A DNA stretch of 64,000 nucleotides from Datura wrightii (GCA_035772735.1 JASDFA010000003.1:158403001-158467000), one strand, 5' to 3'. Shown: positions 11,420 to 23,206, counted from the stretch's first letter. The notes: generated by a model from the letters alone, not told the origin. Translations and numbers: made by a program.

Positions 11420-11964
11420 AGATGAGCTCTTGTAGGAACCATTTCAGTTCAGTGTATAATAAAATCAACAATCCCAATCACCACTAGGGAACAACAATTA
11501 TGCAAATTAGTACTGACTTAACACAGAAGAAAACAAACACTTTGAACTTTGGTATGAATAGAGATAATTATTTTGATTGAAATTTGACCCAAAAAACATA
11601 TATTCAAATGTGTGGTTTACCGCTCAACGATATGATGAGTAATCAAAGCTTAAATAACTTTAACAAAAACAAAATAATATAAGTGATTTACTTTCGTTTG
11701 TCTAAACTTTGATGCATGCAGAGTTAACCAAAATCTGTCTGGAGAAATAACAAGTATATCCAATTAAATAGTTAAATTACACCTGAATTGATTTAAATAT
11801 CATCGTTATGTAGAAAATAATAAACCTGAAAAAAATAAGGAGGAAAGAGGAAAAAATCTTTTTCCTTTAATTTATGCATCACATCTGAAACTCATTGTCT
11901 CGATTAATAAAATTTGGCATTACTAGTAACATATGGTGACTAAAAGGGAAAATGCTTTGTATCC
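11420..11964. other. Right-arm-specific segment
   Basis: AT-rich DNA that I could not match to the left arm; no reading frame or terminal repeat is recognised. Confidence 0.4.
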
Positions 11965-12528
11965 GGAGTCTTCATTCTTAAAGTCGGATAAAATTCAAAT
12001 AAACTATACGCATTAATTAAAAATTAAAAAAAATCTTATTTATTTCATCATATCGTTATTGTGTGGCGATAAAGAAAATCATTCATACATAATTTGTTAC
12101 AACCATGATAGACCGAGTAGCCGAAACGCGTTGGTCCTTGACAGAGAGGATAGTAATGATCACATGAATGAATTGTGAACGACTTTATACCAAGAATTCA
12201 AACATAAAATTTTTTAATAAAATTTATTTATTACGTAAAAAAAAGATATTTCAATTTAAAAATTAAAATATTAAAAAGAATTATAATTAAAAAAATAATT
12301 ATTTGACTCTCAAAATTTTAACACAGCTAATAGTTTCCGTTTTGTTATTGATTAATTGGGGTCCAAGCAAAACGCCTCCAATTTGCCCAGTTGTCCAAGT
12401 TAACTTTGATATTTTTTTGTGATTATGCTATGATTAGCCGACATAAGTCACTCTCTTGAGTTTAATATAATTTCTTCAAAAACAGCTTGTTGACAACTCC
12501 TAAAATGTTTTCTTCACAACTTTAGTGT

Positions 12529-12536
12529 TATAAATA
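12529..12536 (+). promoter_or_regulatory. TATA box of right HIPP copy
   Basis: TATAAATA, 93 bases between the box and the start codon, within a block shared with the left copy's upstream region (8460-8467). The two genes are divergent, so the whole of 8347-12628 is their common upstream space. Confidence 0.65.
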
Positions 12537-12628
12537 CTGGCATTTTCAACCAAGCTTCTTATAAATTTTATTGACCATTAACCTTTAATTTCTTTCCTTT
12601 CCTTTAATAATATTGCTGAAAGGAAAAA

Positions 12629-13543
12629 ATGGGTATTATTGATCACATATCGGATATGTTTGAGGTTACAAGTACTAGGAAGAGCAAACGTAAACCAATG
12701 CAGGTAAATTGCACGCTACATATCATTTTTGTTTTTGTTTTCTTCTAATTATTATGTTGAAAATAATAGTTTTTTGTTTTCTTTTTAATTTCAGACAGTT
12801 GAAATAAAGGTAAAAATGGATTGTGATGGATGTGAAAGGAGGGTTACTAATGCAGTTTCCTCTATCAAAGGTTCATTTCACACTAATCTTCACTTTTACA
12901 TAGTAGTAGTATTTTTTTTTCATCTTATTAGACAATATCATCGCAAACAATAGACAAATCAGAAATTTCATTAAGGATGTTCATTTATATGTATACTTTT
13001 TCTATTTATACATAATACAATTTAAATAAAGAATATTTAACTGACTATTCTTCTGTCTCTATCGTGGCTCAACTACTATTGGCAAAACGATTTTTCGATA
13101 TTTATTGTACACTACTTTGCATGATTGCCACACTACTGGCCTTAATATTTCATCTAACTATAGAAAAAGATGTAACAATTACATATATCTTTTAGGAAAA
13201 TAACTTGATTTTGATCATTATTTGTATTGCTTAAATATTGTTTGTTTTAGGAGTGAAATCAGTGGAGGTAAGCAGAAAGCAAAGCAGGGTGACGGTGAGT
13301 GGTTATGTTGAACCAAAAAAGGTGTTAAAGAAAGTGCAAAACACAGGAAAGAAGGCAGAATTGTGGCCATATGTTGAATACAATTTGGTGTCATATCCAT
13401 ATGCAGCAGGAGCCTATGACAAGAAGGCACCCTCTGGCTATGTGAGGGATGTTCCACAAGCTTTTCAAACACCAAATTCCCCTACTGAGAGACTCACCTC
13501 AATGTTTAGTGATGAAAATCCTAATGCTTGTGAAATCATGTAG
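12629..13543 (+). CDS. HIPP (heavy-metal-associated isoprenylated plant protein), right palindrome copy
   Basis: Exons 12629-12703, 12795-12870 and 13251-13543, all with GT..AG borders; 444 coding bases including the stop, 147 residues. It starts MGIIDHISDMFEV and carries a basic patch (RKSKRK). The HMA domain spans about residues 26-90 with MDCDGC (Cys35/Cys38), then AELWPYVEYNLVSYPY, LTSMFSDENPNA and the prenylation box CEIM. Length and layout match the short Arabidopsis HIPP subgroup related to HIPP26. These act in metal (Cd, Cu, Zn) handling and as membrane- or nucleus-associated partners of stress factors (family knowledge). Both copies look functional; only expression data would show which is used. 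Confidence 0.9.
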
Positions 13544-14139
13544 GGAGGGAGATGCATGAGAATTTTGTATGTTGGGAGTATGACAGTACTAAAAATAGTA
13601 AAATTTTGTTCTTATAGACACTAGTTATAAAGCAAAAGAGTTTGTGTTTAGATGTTAAGATCGAGTTGTATATTGAAAGTACTCTTCCTTGTACCTTCTG
13701 TAGCAAATTAAAAGAGAAATTATATCCTGAAATGAAATAATTCTATATACCAAGTCGGATAACCTGCTTTTGAATAACAATTACTTAGCAAAGAGTACTG
13801 CCTAAATGTAAATTGGATCGAGATTAGTGTTTATTTTGTGCGTAGGGGGACAAGATTTATATATTTGCCTTTCGGCCCAATTCTCTTGTAAATAAGCTCA
13901 ATCCCTTTCCTAGCTCAATACTACCTACTAAAATAATTAACTCCTTAATTGAGAATCAAATTCCGAGAGCTTTGTCCGATTAAATTATAGGTGGCAAATG
14001 AGCGGGTTGAACTGAATTTGGGCGGGTCAAAATGGGCTGAGTTAATAAATGGGCCGACTATTGACCCGTGCAAAAGTTACTTGGGCTAAAACGTGTTGGG
14101 CTGAAATTGACTAAAATGCGGGTCATAACCCAATTGACT

Positions 14140-14428
14140 ATCACTTCGTCCATATTGTGGCTCCACTACTATTAACAAAATGGTTTTTCGATATTTATTG
14201 TATACCACTTTGCATGATTGATACACTACTGCAAGTCTGCCCTTAATATTTCTGTATATCCTTCAGGTCATATCGTGGCTCCACTACTATTGGCAAAATG
14301 GTGACAAGAAGGCACCCTCTGGCTACGTGAGGGATGTTCCACAAGCTTTTCAAACACCAAATACCGCTACTGAGAGACTCACCTCAATGTTTAGTGATGA
14401 AAATCCTAATGCTTGTGAAATCATGTGA
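14140..14428 (+). pseudogene. Third, headless HIPP copy (exon 3 remnant fused to intron 2 pieces)
   Basis: From 14303 an open stretch of 41 codons plus stop reads DKKAPSGYVRDVPQAFQTPN through LTSMFSDENPNACEIM, nearly identical to the end of the intact genes. Upstream, instead of the metal-binding exon, are two partial copies of intron 2 sequence (about 14145-14255 and 14273-14300), each containing GGCTCCACTACTATT. The HMA domain and all upstream exons are missing. The stop is TGA rather than TAG. It is probably dead. Confidence 0.8.
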
Positions 14429-14819
14429 GGACATACATATAATACGTTAGGCATGAAATGAACCAAAGCGATACTTATTTTGGGATGGAGAAATTTTTTT
14501 TTTTTGTTTCGTTTTACTTTTAATAGTAATTGTTCTTGAAGGCTACAAATACTTCAATTACGGGTGATGACACAAACGAAATAGAGTAAAATATTCAGTG
14601 AAGAGAGATTATATCTTAATCGTAACTCGTAAGACATAAATATGGGCAAGATAGTCAAAATTCTTCTTCATTAATATTTTTTTAAAGAGCGTTTAATAGA
14701 AAAATACGATAAGTAATTCGAGAAGGGGAAATATTAACCAACAAAATTAACTCTTTATTATAAAATAGATGAAAATGGTATCTTACCAATAAAAACTTTC
14801 CTTTAAATAAGGTACTACT
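14429..14819. other. AT-rich intergenic DNA
   Basis: No gene or repeat recognised. The right edge (CTCCCTCGTTCAC) resembles a Stowaway end but its partner is unclear. Confidence 0.4.
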
Positions 14820-14834
14820 CCCTCGTTCACTTTT

Positions 14835-14948
14835 TTTTTAACCCCTCCCTAGGAGCTCCCAACCCTTTTTACTCCCTTGGTGACTCCAACCCACAACCTC
14901 AAGGTTGGAGGTGAAGGGTGCTTACCGTCTGAGCAACCCCCTCTTGTC
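14835..14948 (-). mobile_element. Short tRNA-derived SINE with 15-bp target duplication
   Basis: On the minus strand it starts near GTTGCTCAGACGGTAAGC (A box), has GGTTGTGGGTTGGAGTC (B box), and ends in a run of A. Identical flanks CCCTCGTTCACTTTT lie at 14820-14834 and 14949-14963, a clean target-site duplication of LINE-mobilised type. The body is about 114 bp. Confidence 0.8.
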
Positions 14949-15238
14949 CCCTCGTTCACTTTTATTTATTTATTTAATTATTCATTATATTATAAAAAAC
15001 AAACTCATTTTTATTTGTCATTTTTCGCAAATCAAGTGAAAAATATTATATATTTATTTATTTATTTTGCTATTAATACTATTTACTTATTTTTAGAATT
15101 ATTTCTCAAGACTTAAGACCAGTACTATACATATATTAAGTAATATGAATATTGTGATATAATATTTATATTAATTATTATTTTTTAAGAGACATGTAAA
15201 ATTTAAAGTGAACAAATAAAAACTGCTAAATCAGGTTA

Positions 15239-15465
15239 AAGTTGTTGCAATAACTTCAATAATTGTTTGATTTGTTGCGTTGTTGCAACAACTTTAACAG
15301 TTGTTTGAGTTGCTGCAACAACTATGTTAAAGTTGCTGCAACAACTTTGACAGTTGCTGCAACAACTTCGACAGTTGCTGCAACAACTTCGACAGTTGCT
15401 GCAACAATTTCAACATAGTTGTTGCAACAACTTCGACAGTTGCTGCAACAATTTCAAAGTTGTTT
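15239..15465. repeat. 21-bp palindromic minisatellite (GTTGCTGCAACAACTTCGACA)
   Basis: About ten imperfect repeats of a 21-base unit. Its first 14 bases, GTTGCTGCAACAAC, are almost self-complementary, so each unit and the whole array can fold into hairpins. Outer units are more diverged and some are inverted. No coding role is apparent. Confidence 0.85.
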
Positions 15466-16919
15466 GGTTCTCTGCGGATTTCTTTTAATGGCTACAAGAA
15501 AAAAATATTCTCAAAATCATGACCAGAGTTAAAAAAAATTATAAAAATAAGAGAAAAAGAATAACGCAATTAAAAAAAATACAACGGCAATGGCAAAGAA
15601 GAGAAAAATCTGGAGTAAGAAGAGAAAGAGAAAGAAAAAAGTGATATAAAAAGATAAAAGTGAAGGAAAATTCAAATTTTGAAATTGAAAATTTAAGAGA
15701 AAACTTTTTTAAAAGTTCTCAAAATTTTAATTTATACTCCAAAACTTTTAATCACTCTCCACTTTTTTAATTAATAATAGTTTATTAAGTCCATATCACC
15801 ATTCATTAATTCAAGATTTAAATAACATCTCTTACTTATTTATCTCATGTAACTGTATCTGCTGATACAAGTATGTTGAGAACGCACAATACAATGTACT
15901 CTTACATATTAATAATAAAACAATAGTTATGAATCATATTAAACAAGTTATAGTTACATATAATAATTATACTTCAAACTATAATTATTTATGATTTTCT
16001 TTTTAATTAATGTCTTCTTTCTTGATCACCCGGAGCCCGACGAAAAGGGTCTAAACTAAGAATGCCAAGAAAGATAGAAAAGGAAAAAAGAAAATAGAGA
16101 AAAAGGAATAAAATAAGGAAACATATAAATAAAAGAAAAAGAAACAATGCAGAAAAAAATGAAATAGACACCTGACCATCCATAATTAGTGTCTTGTAAA
16201 TTCTGTTGAAATAATTATGTGTAAATACAATTAAAACAATAATACTATCAAAAGTGATCCACTTTTGGAAAAATTTCATATATATATACATTAATATTTA
16301 AATAATACAAAAAATACAAAGTAATCAACTTACGCCTATAAGTATGGAATAAACAAATCAAATCAGTGAGAACTTTAATATCTGGCGATATTAGTATAAG
16401 AGCATCTATGAGTATCAAATAAGTCTGTAAACTAAAGTCGTTGTTTAGAAAGAAATAATACATGAAATATATTAAGAAGTCTCTAAAATTCAGTACTGCT
16501 GAACAGAAAGCAGCTCACCCTAAACTATAACCCCAATAATTCTCGAAACTCACTATTATAAAATATATTTAAAAAATTTCAATTTACAAAATATATTAAA
16601 AATTTTCAGTTTACAAAACATAATATCAGTTTTTTTATTAAAAAAAATATTGCTCAAAATTTCGTGTATAAAACCAGTATAAAATATGTATATCTCTCTT
16701 AAAATTTTGCTTATGAAAAATATATAAAATCATTATAAAATATGTATATCTTGTTCAAGGCTTTAAAAAAAGGCTCAAATTCGGTATGAAATGTGTATCT
16801 AATGACATAAAATTTATATAAAAATTTATATTACATTTTGAAAATTTAATACATCTACAAAACTATTGTATACAACTCTCGTACAAATTTAATACTACCA
16901 CAATAACATAAACTTAAAT
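15466..16919. other. Very AT-rich intergenic DNA
   Basis: Long runs of A and T with purine-rich AGAAAAAG stretches. Open frames at 16007-16463 (minus) are low-complexity Phe/Leu/Ile translations and are not supported as genes. Confidence 0.5.
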
Positions 16920-17280
16920 TCATATAATTTTATTCAAAACCACATCAAATCTACATTAAATCATCCTAAATTTGAGATATAAGCTCTTCAATATGTTCTC
17001 TAATTTTTGGAATCACACCTATTTCGAAATTATTTTAATTTTCAAATTCAAGTTTCAACTTTGAAGCTTTAAGCATCATTCATGGTGGAATTTGAGATTG
17101 AATCTGAAATTTTATTCAAAAGCACGTCATATCTACACCAAAGCATCCCAAATTTGAGATATAAACCCTCTAAGATGTTCTCAAATTTTTAAAATCACAC
17201 TCAATCTAAAATTATTTTAATTTTTTAAAATTAAATTTCAATTTTAAAGTTTCAAAAGTTCATCAATGGTGAAATTTGAG
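16920..17280. repeat. Tandem duplication, unit about 180 bp
   Basis: The sequence from TTTTATTCAAAACCACATC to CATGGTGGAATTTGAGATTG recurs immediately afterwards as TTTTATTCAAAAGCACGTC to CAATGGTGAAATTTGAGATT. The two units share most positions. A shorter echo of the unit's end follows at 17420-17450. Confidence 0.7.
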
Positions 17281-17515
17281 ATTTTAATTTATAAAGAAAA
17301 ATTTGATAAATTGAAAAAAAAAAAAGGAGAGAAAGAAACAAAGAAGAAGGTAGAACTAAAGGAGGAGAAGGAGAAGGAGAAGGAGAAGGGAAATATTTTT
17401 TTTTTAAAAAAAAATTTATCAACGATGGAGTTCAAGATTTTAATTCATAAAGAAAAATTGAGTAAATTGAAAAAAAAAAAAAGAGGAGAAGAAAAAGAAG
17501 AAGGGAAATAATTTT
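17262..17515 (+). repeat. Direct repeat with Lys/Glu-coding purine tracts
   Basis: Two copies of a segment (ATCAA-GGTGAAATTTGAGATTTTAAT, AAAGAAAAATTTGATAAATTG, poly-A, GGAGA-rich) lie in tandem. They leave an 81-codon frame coding mostly Lys and Glu. The AGGAGA microsatellite explains the open frame; it is unlikely to be a real protein gene. Confidence 0.55.
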
Positions 17516-17520
17516 TTTAA

Positions 17521-18745
17521 AATATATTTATTATATTTTATAAATAAAAAAATATTATTATATATATTAATTTAAATTATTAAGTAGTTGTTAGATATAA
17601 ATTTCTCTTTTATAATCTTACACAAACTAACCACGTTGTATTCTCTGTCTTGGCAGCAGCAGTGTCGCCGCTACAGTCCGACCAAGCTCACTGACATTAA
17701 AATCTTGTCAAAAAGACTCAACACCAACTACTATTAAAATCAACAACCACCAGCGGATCAGATATTTATTGACGTATGTAAAATTCTTCATAAGCGGTTG
17801 TCATAATTTTAAAAGATGAGTAAATGAAAGAGTAAGAGTAAAAAAGTTTTAAAAAATGAGGCTAGGTAAGTTTCAACCCATGATCTTCAACGTAAAAGAA
17901 GGAGTGTCTAACCATCAAGCCAATGCACAACTTTGTAAATAAATAGTGTCTTTGAAGTAGTTGTAACTTATATTTTTATTTTTTTGTTATTTATATGTAT
18001 GTATATTTAATAAAATAATTTGACGAGACAGTGTCACATGACACCTCTCGAATAAAGATAAATCCGCCCCTAATTTATATAATATTATATAATTATGTAT
18101 AAATGTGTATAAGTGCGTATTTTCATGTATAATATTGTATAGTTTTATTTTGTTTAGTGTATATACATACACTGTCATTATATAAGAGGCCTTCATTAAA
18201 GATTCAGTACACTTAATTCTCTTCTTCTTTTTCTTATTTTTTTGGTATACATTATTATAAATTTTACTTACAAACTTATACATTATTATATATTTACTAC
18301 ACATGTATAGTTAAATCTGAAATTAAATTTTATGTGTTTTTTTCTACTTTTTCTCAAATAATTTAGGTATAAAGTTGATGTCGTTGTTGATTTTTTTTTT
18401 TTTGCGGAATCACGAACTCGCAGCAATTTTTTTCAATTTTTATTTTTAGTTGTTGCTATTTAAAACTTGAAAAAAAAATTTAAAATTTTTAAGTTGTATG
18501 CCATCATTTTTCATTTGCTATCAAAACTCTTAAGAAACAAAGCAAGTCAAGAGCGTGGAAATTTATGCAGAAGAAATAATAACATTAGCTGATAGTGAAA
18601 AAAAGTTATTTTTGGGGACCCTGGCCTGTTATATTTGAGCTATAAATTTATAAAATTATAACTGAATCACTTAATTGCATTGTATGTGTGTCAATTATAG
18701 TTATCTGAAATTATCCCAATTCTATTTTTGTCAAAATATCATTAA
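17521..18745. other. AT-rich intergenic DNA
   Basis: No gene is recognised apart from the SINE-like piece at 17865-17945. The 18000-18070 stretch (GTGTCACATGACACCTCTC, with a small TGTCACATGACA palindrome) looks like part of an unidentified transposon. Confidence 0.4.
17865..17945 (-). mobile_element. Possible SINE head (tRNA-like A and B boxes)
   Basis: On the minus strand TGGCTTGATGGTTAGAC resembles a pol III A box, followed about 35 bases later by CATGGGTTGAAACT, a B-box-like word. The spacing fits a tRNA-derived promoter. The 3' end and target duplication were not found. Confidence 0.45.
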
Positions 18746-18971
18746 TGTTATGAAATAATAGGAAGAATATTGTAGAGAAAGGGGGAAGAGAGAATAATTC
18801 TTATTTCTCTTGATAGGATAAAATACAATGAAGGAGAATTCCTCTATTTATAGGGATAATTTCTCCTAACTTTTCTCCAAAAGATAGACTTCACTATAAT
18901 ATAAACACACGTATCCACTACAATACAAATATCTTTATAGACATTCACTATAATACAAATATGTTTATAAC
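18746..18971 (-). repeat. 3' LTR, copia family A
   Basis: On the plus strand it begins TGTTATGAAATAATA (the LTR end on the minus strand). The other end meets a C-rich run (18970-18990), which is the polypurine tract on the minus strand. It is about 226 bp long. Confidence 0.75.
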
Positions 18972-19180
18972 CCCCCCCCCTCCTCCCCTCTTGAATGTCT
19001 ATTTGATAGATAATGTGTCTCGTTGAAACCTTACTAGAAAAAATTCAGTGGGAAAAAATCTAGTGAAGGAAAAAGAGTACACATATCTAATAATACGCAT
19101 TGGTAGCTGCCTCATTAAAAATCTTACAAGGAAAACCCAGTGGGACAAAACCTCGTAAGAAAAAAAGACTACAACGCGTA

Positions 19181-20366
19181 TTAACTTCCCCTGATGAGAA
19201 TATCCTTGAATCTTTGCCTCCCGATCTTGTGCACCATCATCTTGAAAGTTGTAGTTGGTAGAGACTTGGTGAATAAATCAGCAACATTGTCACTTGAACG
19301 AATCTGTTGCACGTTGATATCACCATTCTTTTGGAGCTCATGTGTGTAGAAGAATTTCGGCGAGATGTGCTTCGTTCTATCTCCTTTTATGAATCTTCCC
19401 TTTAGTTTTGCTATGCATGGTGCATTATCTTCATATAAAATTGTGGGTATTTTATCACATTTCAAATCACATTTTTCTCTAATGAGATGTATCATAGACC
19501 TCAACCACACACATTCTCGGCTTGCTTTATTAATAGCTATTATCTCAACATGATTTAATGAAGTAGCTACGAGAGACTGCTTTGTAGATCTCCAAGATAT
19601 GGCAGTACCTCCACATATGAACATGTAGTCAGTTTGAGATCGAACTTTGTGTGGGTCAGATAAATACCCAGCATCAGCATAACTAACAAGATCAGGACTG
19701 CAATTGTTAGAATAATATAAGCTCATATCAGTAGTCCCTTTTAGATACCGCATTATGTATTTAATCCCATTTCAATGTCTCCTAGTAGGGGCATAACTAT
19801 ATCTTGCTAACAAATTAACCGAAAAGGCTATATCAGGTCTTGTAGTGTTAGCAAGATACATTAGTGCACCAATTGCACTAAGATATGGTACTTCAGGACC
19901 AAGAATTTTCTCGTTCTTTTAAATCCTTCAAGGATTTTCATATATCCTTTAGTCTATCTAGACATGAAAATAATTTTATTATACGCATATCAAGTTTTTA
20001 TGTATTGTCAGACTTATGAGTAACCTTAAAATAATTGCATCCACCACAGGAGAACCTCTCCATATAATATCAAGATTTGCAAAAAATCTTTATGCCACAA
20101 GAATCCATTTATACCCACTGACATTATACTTGAGTTGATATTTTTATTTGGCCAATCATTTATCCGTCCATACTTTTTGACAAATTTGAATTCAAGATCC
20201 TTTTCAATATTTATAATATTGAGTGATACATTATATCAAAGGTATCGTCGACGATCATTTTGATATCAATTCCAACGTGACATAACTTATTGAGATCTCT
20301 TAATTTTTCATCATTTTCAAGTACCTGAACCTTTGCCAAGGTTATATGAAGTGTTATGTCATGGTG
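19181..20366 (-). pseudogene. Copia RNase H and reverse transcriptase, decayed (family A)
   Basis: The open part (19181-19753, 190 codons) is RNase H: YADAGYLSDPHKVRSQTDY, ISWRSTKQSLVATSLNH (usual motif STxxAEI now SLNHVEI), LYEDNAPCIAKLKGRFI, and ADLFTKSLP at the end. It copies and degrades RNA templates in the replication cycle. Upstream, at 19754-20366, RT sequence is read only in pieces (MIVDDTF, then KRILNSN). The active-site Glu of RNase H is displaced or lost in this copy, and no full-length frame exists. Confidence 0.75.
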
Positions 20367-20807
20367 CTTTTTGATCTTGGGCAGAATTATATGCCCAAGT
20401 GATACCCAAATGCTTCATTTCATCTTGTTTATCCATCGATATTTGTACATTCTCATGTGATTTGTAGTTAAAAGGTGAATTTATACTAACCAACATGATT
20501 AGTGTTGTTTTGCAGGAAAAATGTAATTTTAGAAAGCTAAGATGCATGTTGGGAAAAATCGGGAATGGAATCGAAAGCGAGCAGTGGAAAAGGCCAAGGA
20601 AATGCAGCAAATTAAGGGGCTCCGCGATGGAGCCGTGTCACGCTGCCATCGCGGAGGCATTCTGCCCCGGATGATTAAAATTGGCCAAGTTCCAGTGGAG
20701 GTCCGCGTTGCCTCCGTGGCACGTTGGCCAAGCCCCGCATTGCACGCCGTGGCACGTTGGGCATAATTACCTGGAGGACCGGATTCCAGTAAGGGTCCGC
20801 GTTTGCG

Positions 20808-20850
20808 CCGTGTCACGGAGGCAGTGCTCCGCGATGCACTCCGTGACACG
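20808..20850 (+). promoter_or_regulatory. GC-rich dyad upstream of LTR A TATA box
   Basis: CCGTGTCACGGAGGC and GCACTCCGTGACACG face each other across about 15 bases, 32 bases upstream of TATAAATA. The same arrangement occurs in the LTRs at 62354-62396 and 59052-59093. Its function is unknown. Confidence 0.6.
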
Positions 20851-20882
20851 TTGCTTGTTATTCCAAAAAAAATTCCCACTAG

Positions 20883-20890
20883 TATAAATA
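20883..20890 (+). promoter_or_regulatory. TATA box of LTR A
   Basis: TATAAATA in AGTATAAATAGCAC, the likely LTR promoter. Confidence 0.6.
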
Positions 20891-21771
20891 GCACACTTAG
20901 GTTTATTTTTAAGAGGGCTGACTTAGTTGACCAAGGACGTGGGTTACAGGCAGTTGAGGGAACGAAAATCTTAGGGTTCTTCTCTATCTCTTTCTCCTTT
21001 ATTTCAATTGTTTCTATGATTTATACTCATTTGATGATGTTTAATCCACAAATGAGTGGCTAAATTCACTTCTTGCGGAGGTTAAGAACATTTGTAGTGG
21101 AATGTAATTATTGATCATCTTGGTTTTTCATCTTTTCTTCCATGGTTGTTCTATCAGTTCTTGTTCTTACTGCATTAATGTTTGGCCAATGTTAATGTAC
21201 ATCTAAAAAATCCGGTTTTCGCTCGAAAGAGAAAGAAATTGAAAAGTTGTGAATTGGTAGGATATGATCTCTTCTTGGTTTGGGAAAATTGAGAATTGAT
21301 TTACCTTCAGAATAGAAATATATCTGAAAGTCGTATTAGTCAATTAAGGAATCGGTTTTGTATGGCTAGAACATGAATTTCTTTTTATCACAGAAATGTA
21401 GATGGAAGGTTCATGATTCTTAAGTTGGGTTAAATACGAGAGTTTTAATACATAGGTAATAATTCTTGACTAGCAATCAAAGGAAGGATTAACCAACTTG
21501 TATCAATAAATTGCTTCCCTGCATGTTCGTTTTAGCCTCAGCATGCTCATTACTATAGTTCAGACTAATTTGTACATTTGTTTTAGATTAGTATAAATTA
21601 GGAAACAAACTCCCAAAATCTTCTTGAAACTGTTGTTTGCATTCTTAGAGTTAGAGTTCATTAACGCTTGATTCGATTATTACCTTGGTCCAGTCCTTGT
21701 GGGATCGATACTTGACTTGCTTTAGCCATTTTACTACTTGTTCGACCACGTGCACTTGCATGTAGTCTTTT

Positions 21772-23206
21772 AAAAGCCCGAACACTTTTTAAAGCACTTG
21801 CCTCATCATTATGACCATCTTAATCATTTGATGCTCTCCTTCTTCAAGGAGTTCTATATTTGAAACTGTTTGGTCTATCACGCTTCAGGTGTCTCATAGA
21901 CCTTGTCCCTTCAAAGACCTTTAATTGGAGCATTTGCAACTGAATTATAAAATAGGGTCAGCAAATACATCTGATAATTGATTTGCAATATTTTGCAAGT
22001 GAATTATCTCTTGAACTTTAAGTTTACATTTTTTCCCAAGGATCTAGACAATTCATCCCACACTCAATTTTTAGTTGCTAATTATTTCTCCCCCTAATGT
22101 TAGGAAAACTAACATTTACCCCTCAAGCTCATTTGGGGACCCATCTTTGTGCTTTGTGGTGGAGCAATTGAATCATATACCTCACATTCAAATTTTTAGA
22201 TGGAATTATTTGGTTCCTGACCCTGGAATAATTGTGATAGGGGAACCTTGTTGGGTTGATGCATTCAAGTGTTGCTATACGCTAAATAAACATATCTCAT
22301 ACCAAATTTTATTTGCGATTTTCGTTCTCATAACCAATGGTTTAGCTATAATTGGAGGCATTCAATTTTTGCTACTAACTTAGATATGAATCAGCATTAT
22401 CAACATGATTTTATAATTTTAAACTATGCTCTTAATTTAACAATTCATGCAACAACATTGCAAAAATCAATTGCAAGTTGATATCAAAACACATGTGACC
22501 ATACCATAGATGCATTTATTAGCAAACACTTCACATGGTAGATGAAGGGGCCCATATTCACCCTTTTATAAGTTTTAAAATTTCAGGGAATATAATTTCA
22601 ATCTTAGCTAATATAGTGATTATTCTATCATGAGAACAAGCAACACAAGAGAATTCTTGAAAAATCTTTTATTTTTTCAATATATAACTACGTGAATTTT
22701 CAGTTAATTTTGCTTTACATTTGAACCGGGATGGCCCACTAGTTATGCCAACTTGTCTTTATTTCAGTAAACTTCTAGTTTACTTTCGTATGTGATTTTG
22801 TCATCATACATATATTTATGTACTACAAACAAAAGAAAACGACGGGTAATCTTTTACATAAATATTTATAACTCGCTTCAATTATGGCAGTATGAAGATA
22901 TTAGATCTTCTCATAATTTATAGTCTCAATCATTTTTCAATGTCTTTGAAACTTATAAGTTTTCTTTTGAGACTTATTATAATAATTTCATTCCTTTGGA
23001 TAGTAACACATTAGCTCTTGCGGAGCTCTCAATTAATTTTTCACATGTTCAATCATATCAACATTATTAATTGGCTCTATACATAGTTTCAACTGAGAAA
23101 AAATTCAAAACATTGTAGGGCTGTACTCATGAACAGACTTATAGTCTTGATTGATCCAATCATGTCGTGTCTTTGGGTGGATGACCATCTTCAGGTGGTC
23201 ATACCT
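21772..23206 (-). pseudogene. Copia integrase to RT linker and decayed pol (family A)
   Basis: Minus-strand reading from about 22060 to 21780 in shifting frames shows the plant copia linker after integrase: NCLDPWEK, a region ending LQMLQLKVFEGTRS, then LKRDRPNSFKYRTP (usually LKRGRPIGSKD) and an acidic stretch. The region 22200-23206, where integrase and protease should be, is too decayed for me to read. The solo LTR lies immediately downstream. Confidence 0.55.

Larger units (their letters stand above)
11100..14132 (+). repeat. Right arm of large inverted duplication
   Basis: Reverse complement of 6866-10285, as described there. Similarity stops at about 14132, inside the copy of the 6559-6997 MITE (in the word GGTCATAACCCA). 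The copied MITE therefore lacks its far end, and a partial HIPP exon follows at once. Confidence 0.9.
20372..21766 (+). repeat. Solo LTR A, inserted in the family A copia
   Basis: It starts TGATCTTGGGCA, the same start as the fragment at 62005. It has a TATA box (20883-20890) and a GC-rich block of repeated GTGTCACGG/CCGTGACAC words. It ends near CCTTGTGGGATCGATACTTG. The pentamer CTTTT is present on both sides (20367-20371, 21767-21771), consistent with a 5-bp target duplication, although the 3' end is GTAGT rather than CA. No internal element sequence is attached, so it is a recombination relic. Short open frames at 20529-20894 are GC-rich artefacts. Confidence 0.65.

Noticed and set aside
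12900..13240. Read-through extension of HIPP exon 2 into the intron
   Set aside because: A GT donor at 12871 and AG acceptor at 13250 give the family's usual protein; the extension is a non-conserved intron.
14811..15225. Complete Stowaway element around the SINE
   Set aside because: A CTCCCTCGTTCAC-like left end is present but no convincing inverted right end or TA duplication was found.
15236..15465. Possible CRISPR-like array (regular palindromic repeats)
   Set aside because: The repeats are contiguous with no unique spacers, and this is a plant genome.
17266..17511. Lys/Glu-rich 81-codon protein
   Set aside because: It arises from a purine microsatellite inside a tandem duplication, with no start context or homology.
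20529..20894. Overlapping open frames on both strands in GC-rich DNA
   Set aside because: They lie in the LTR A dyad and repeat block; composition, not selection, keeps them open.
22075..22383. 102-codon frame on the plus strand
   Set aside because: It lies opposite a copia pol region read on the minus strand, has no family features, and is best seen as a shadow.
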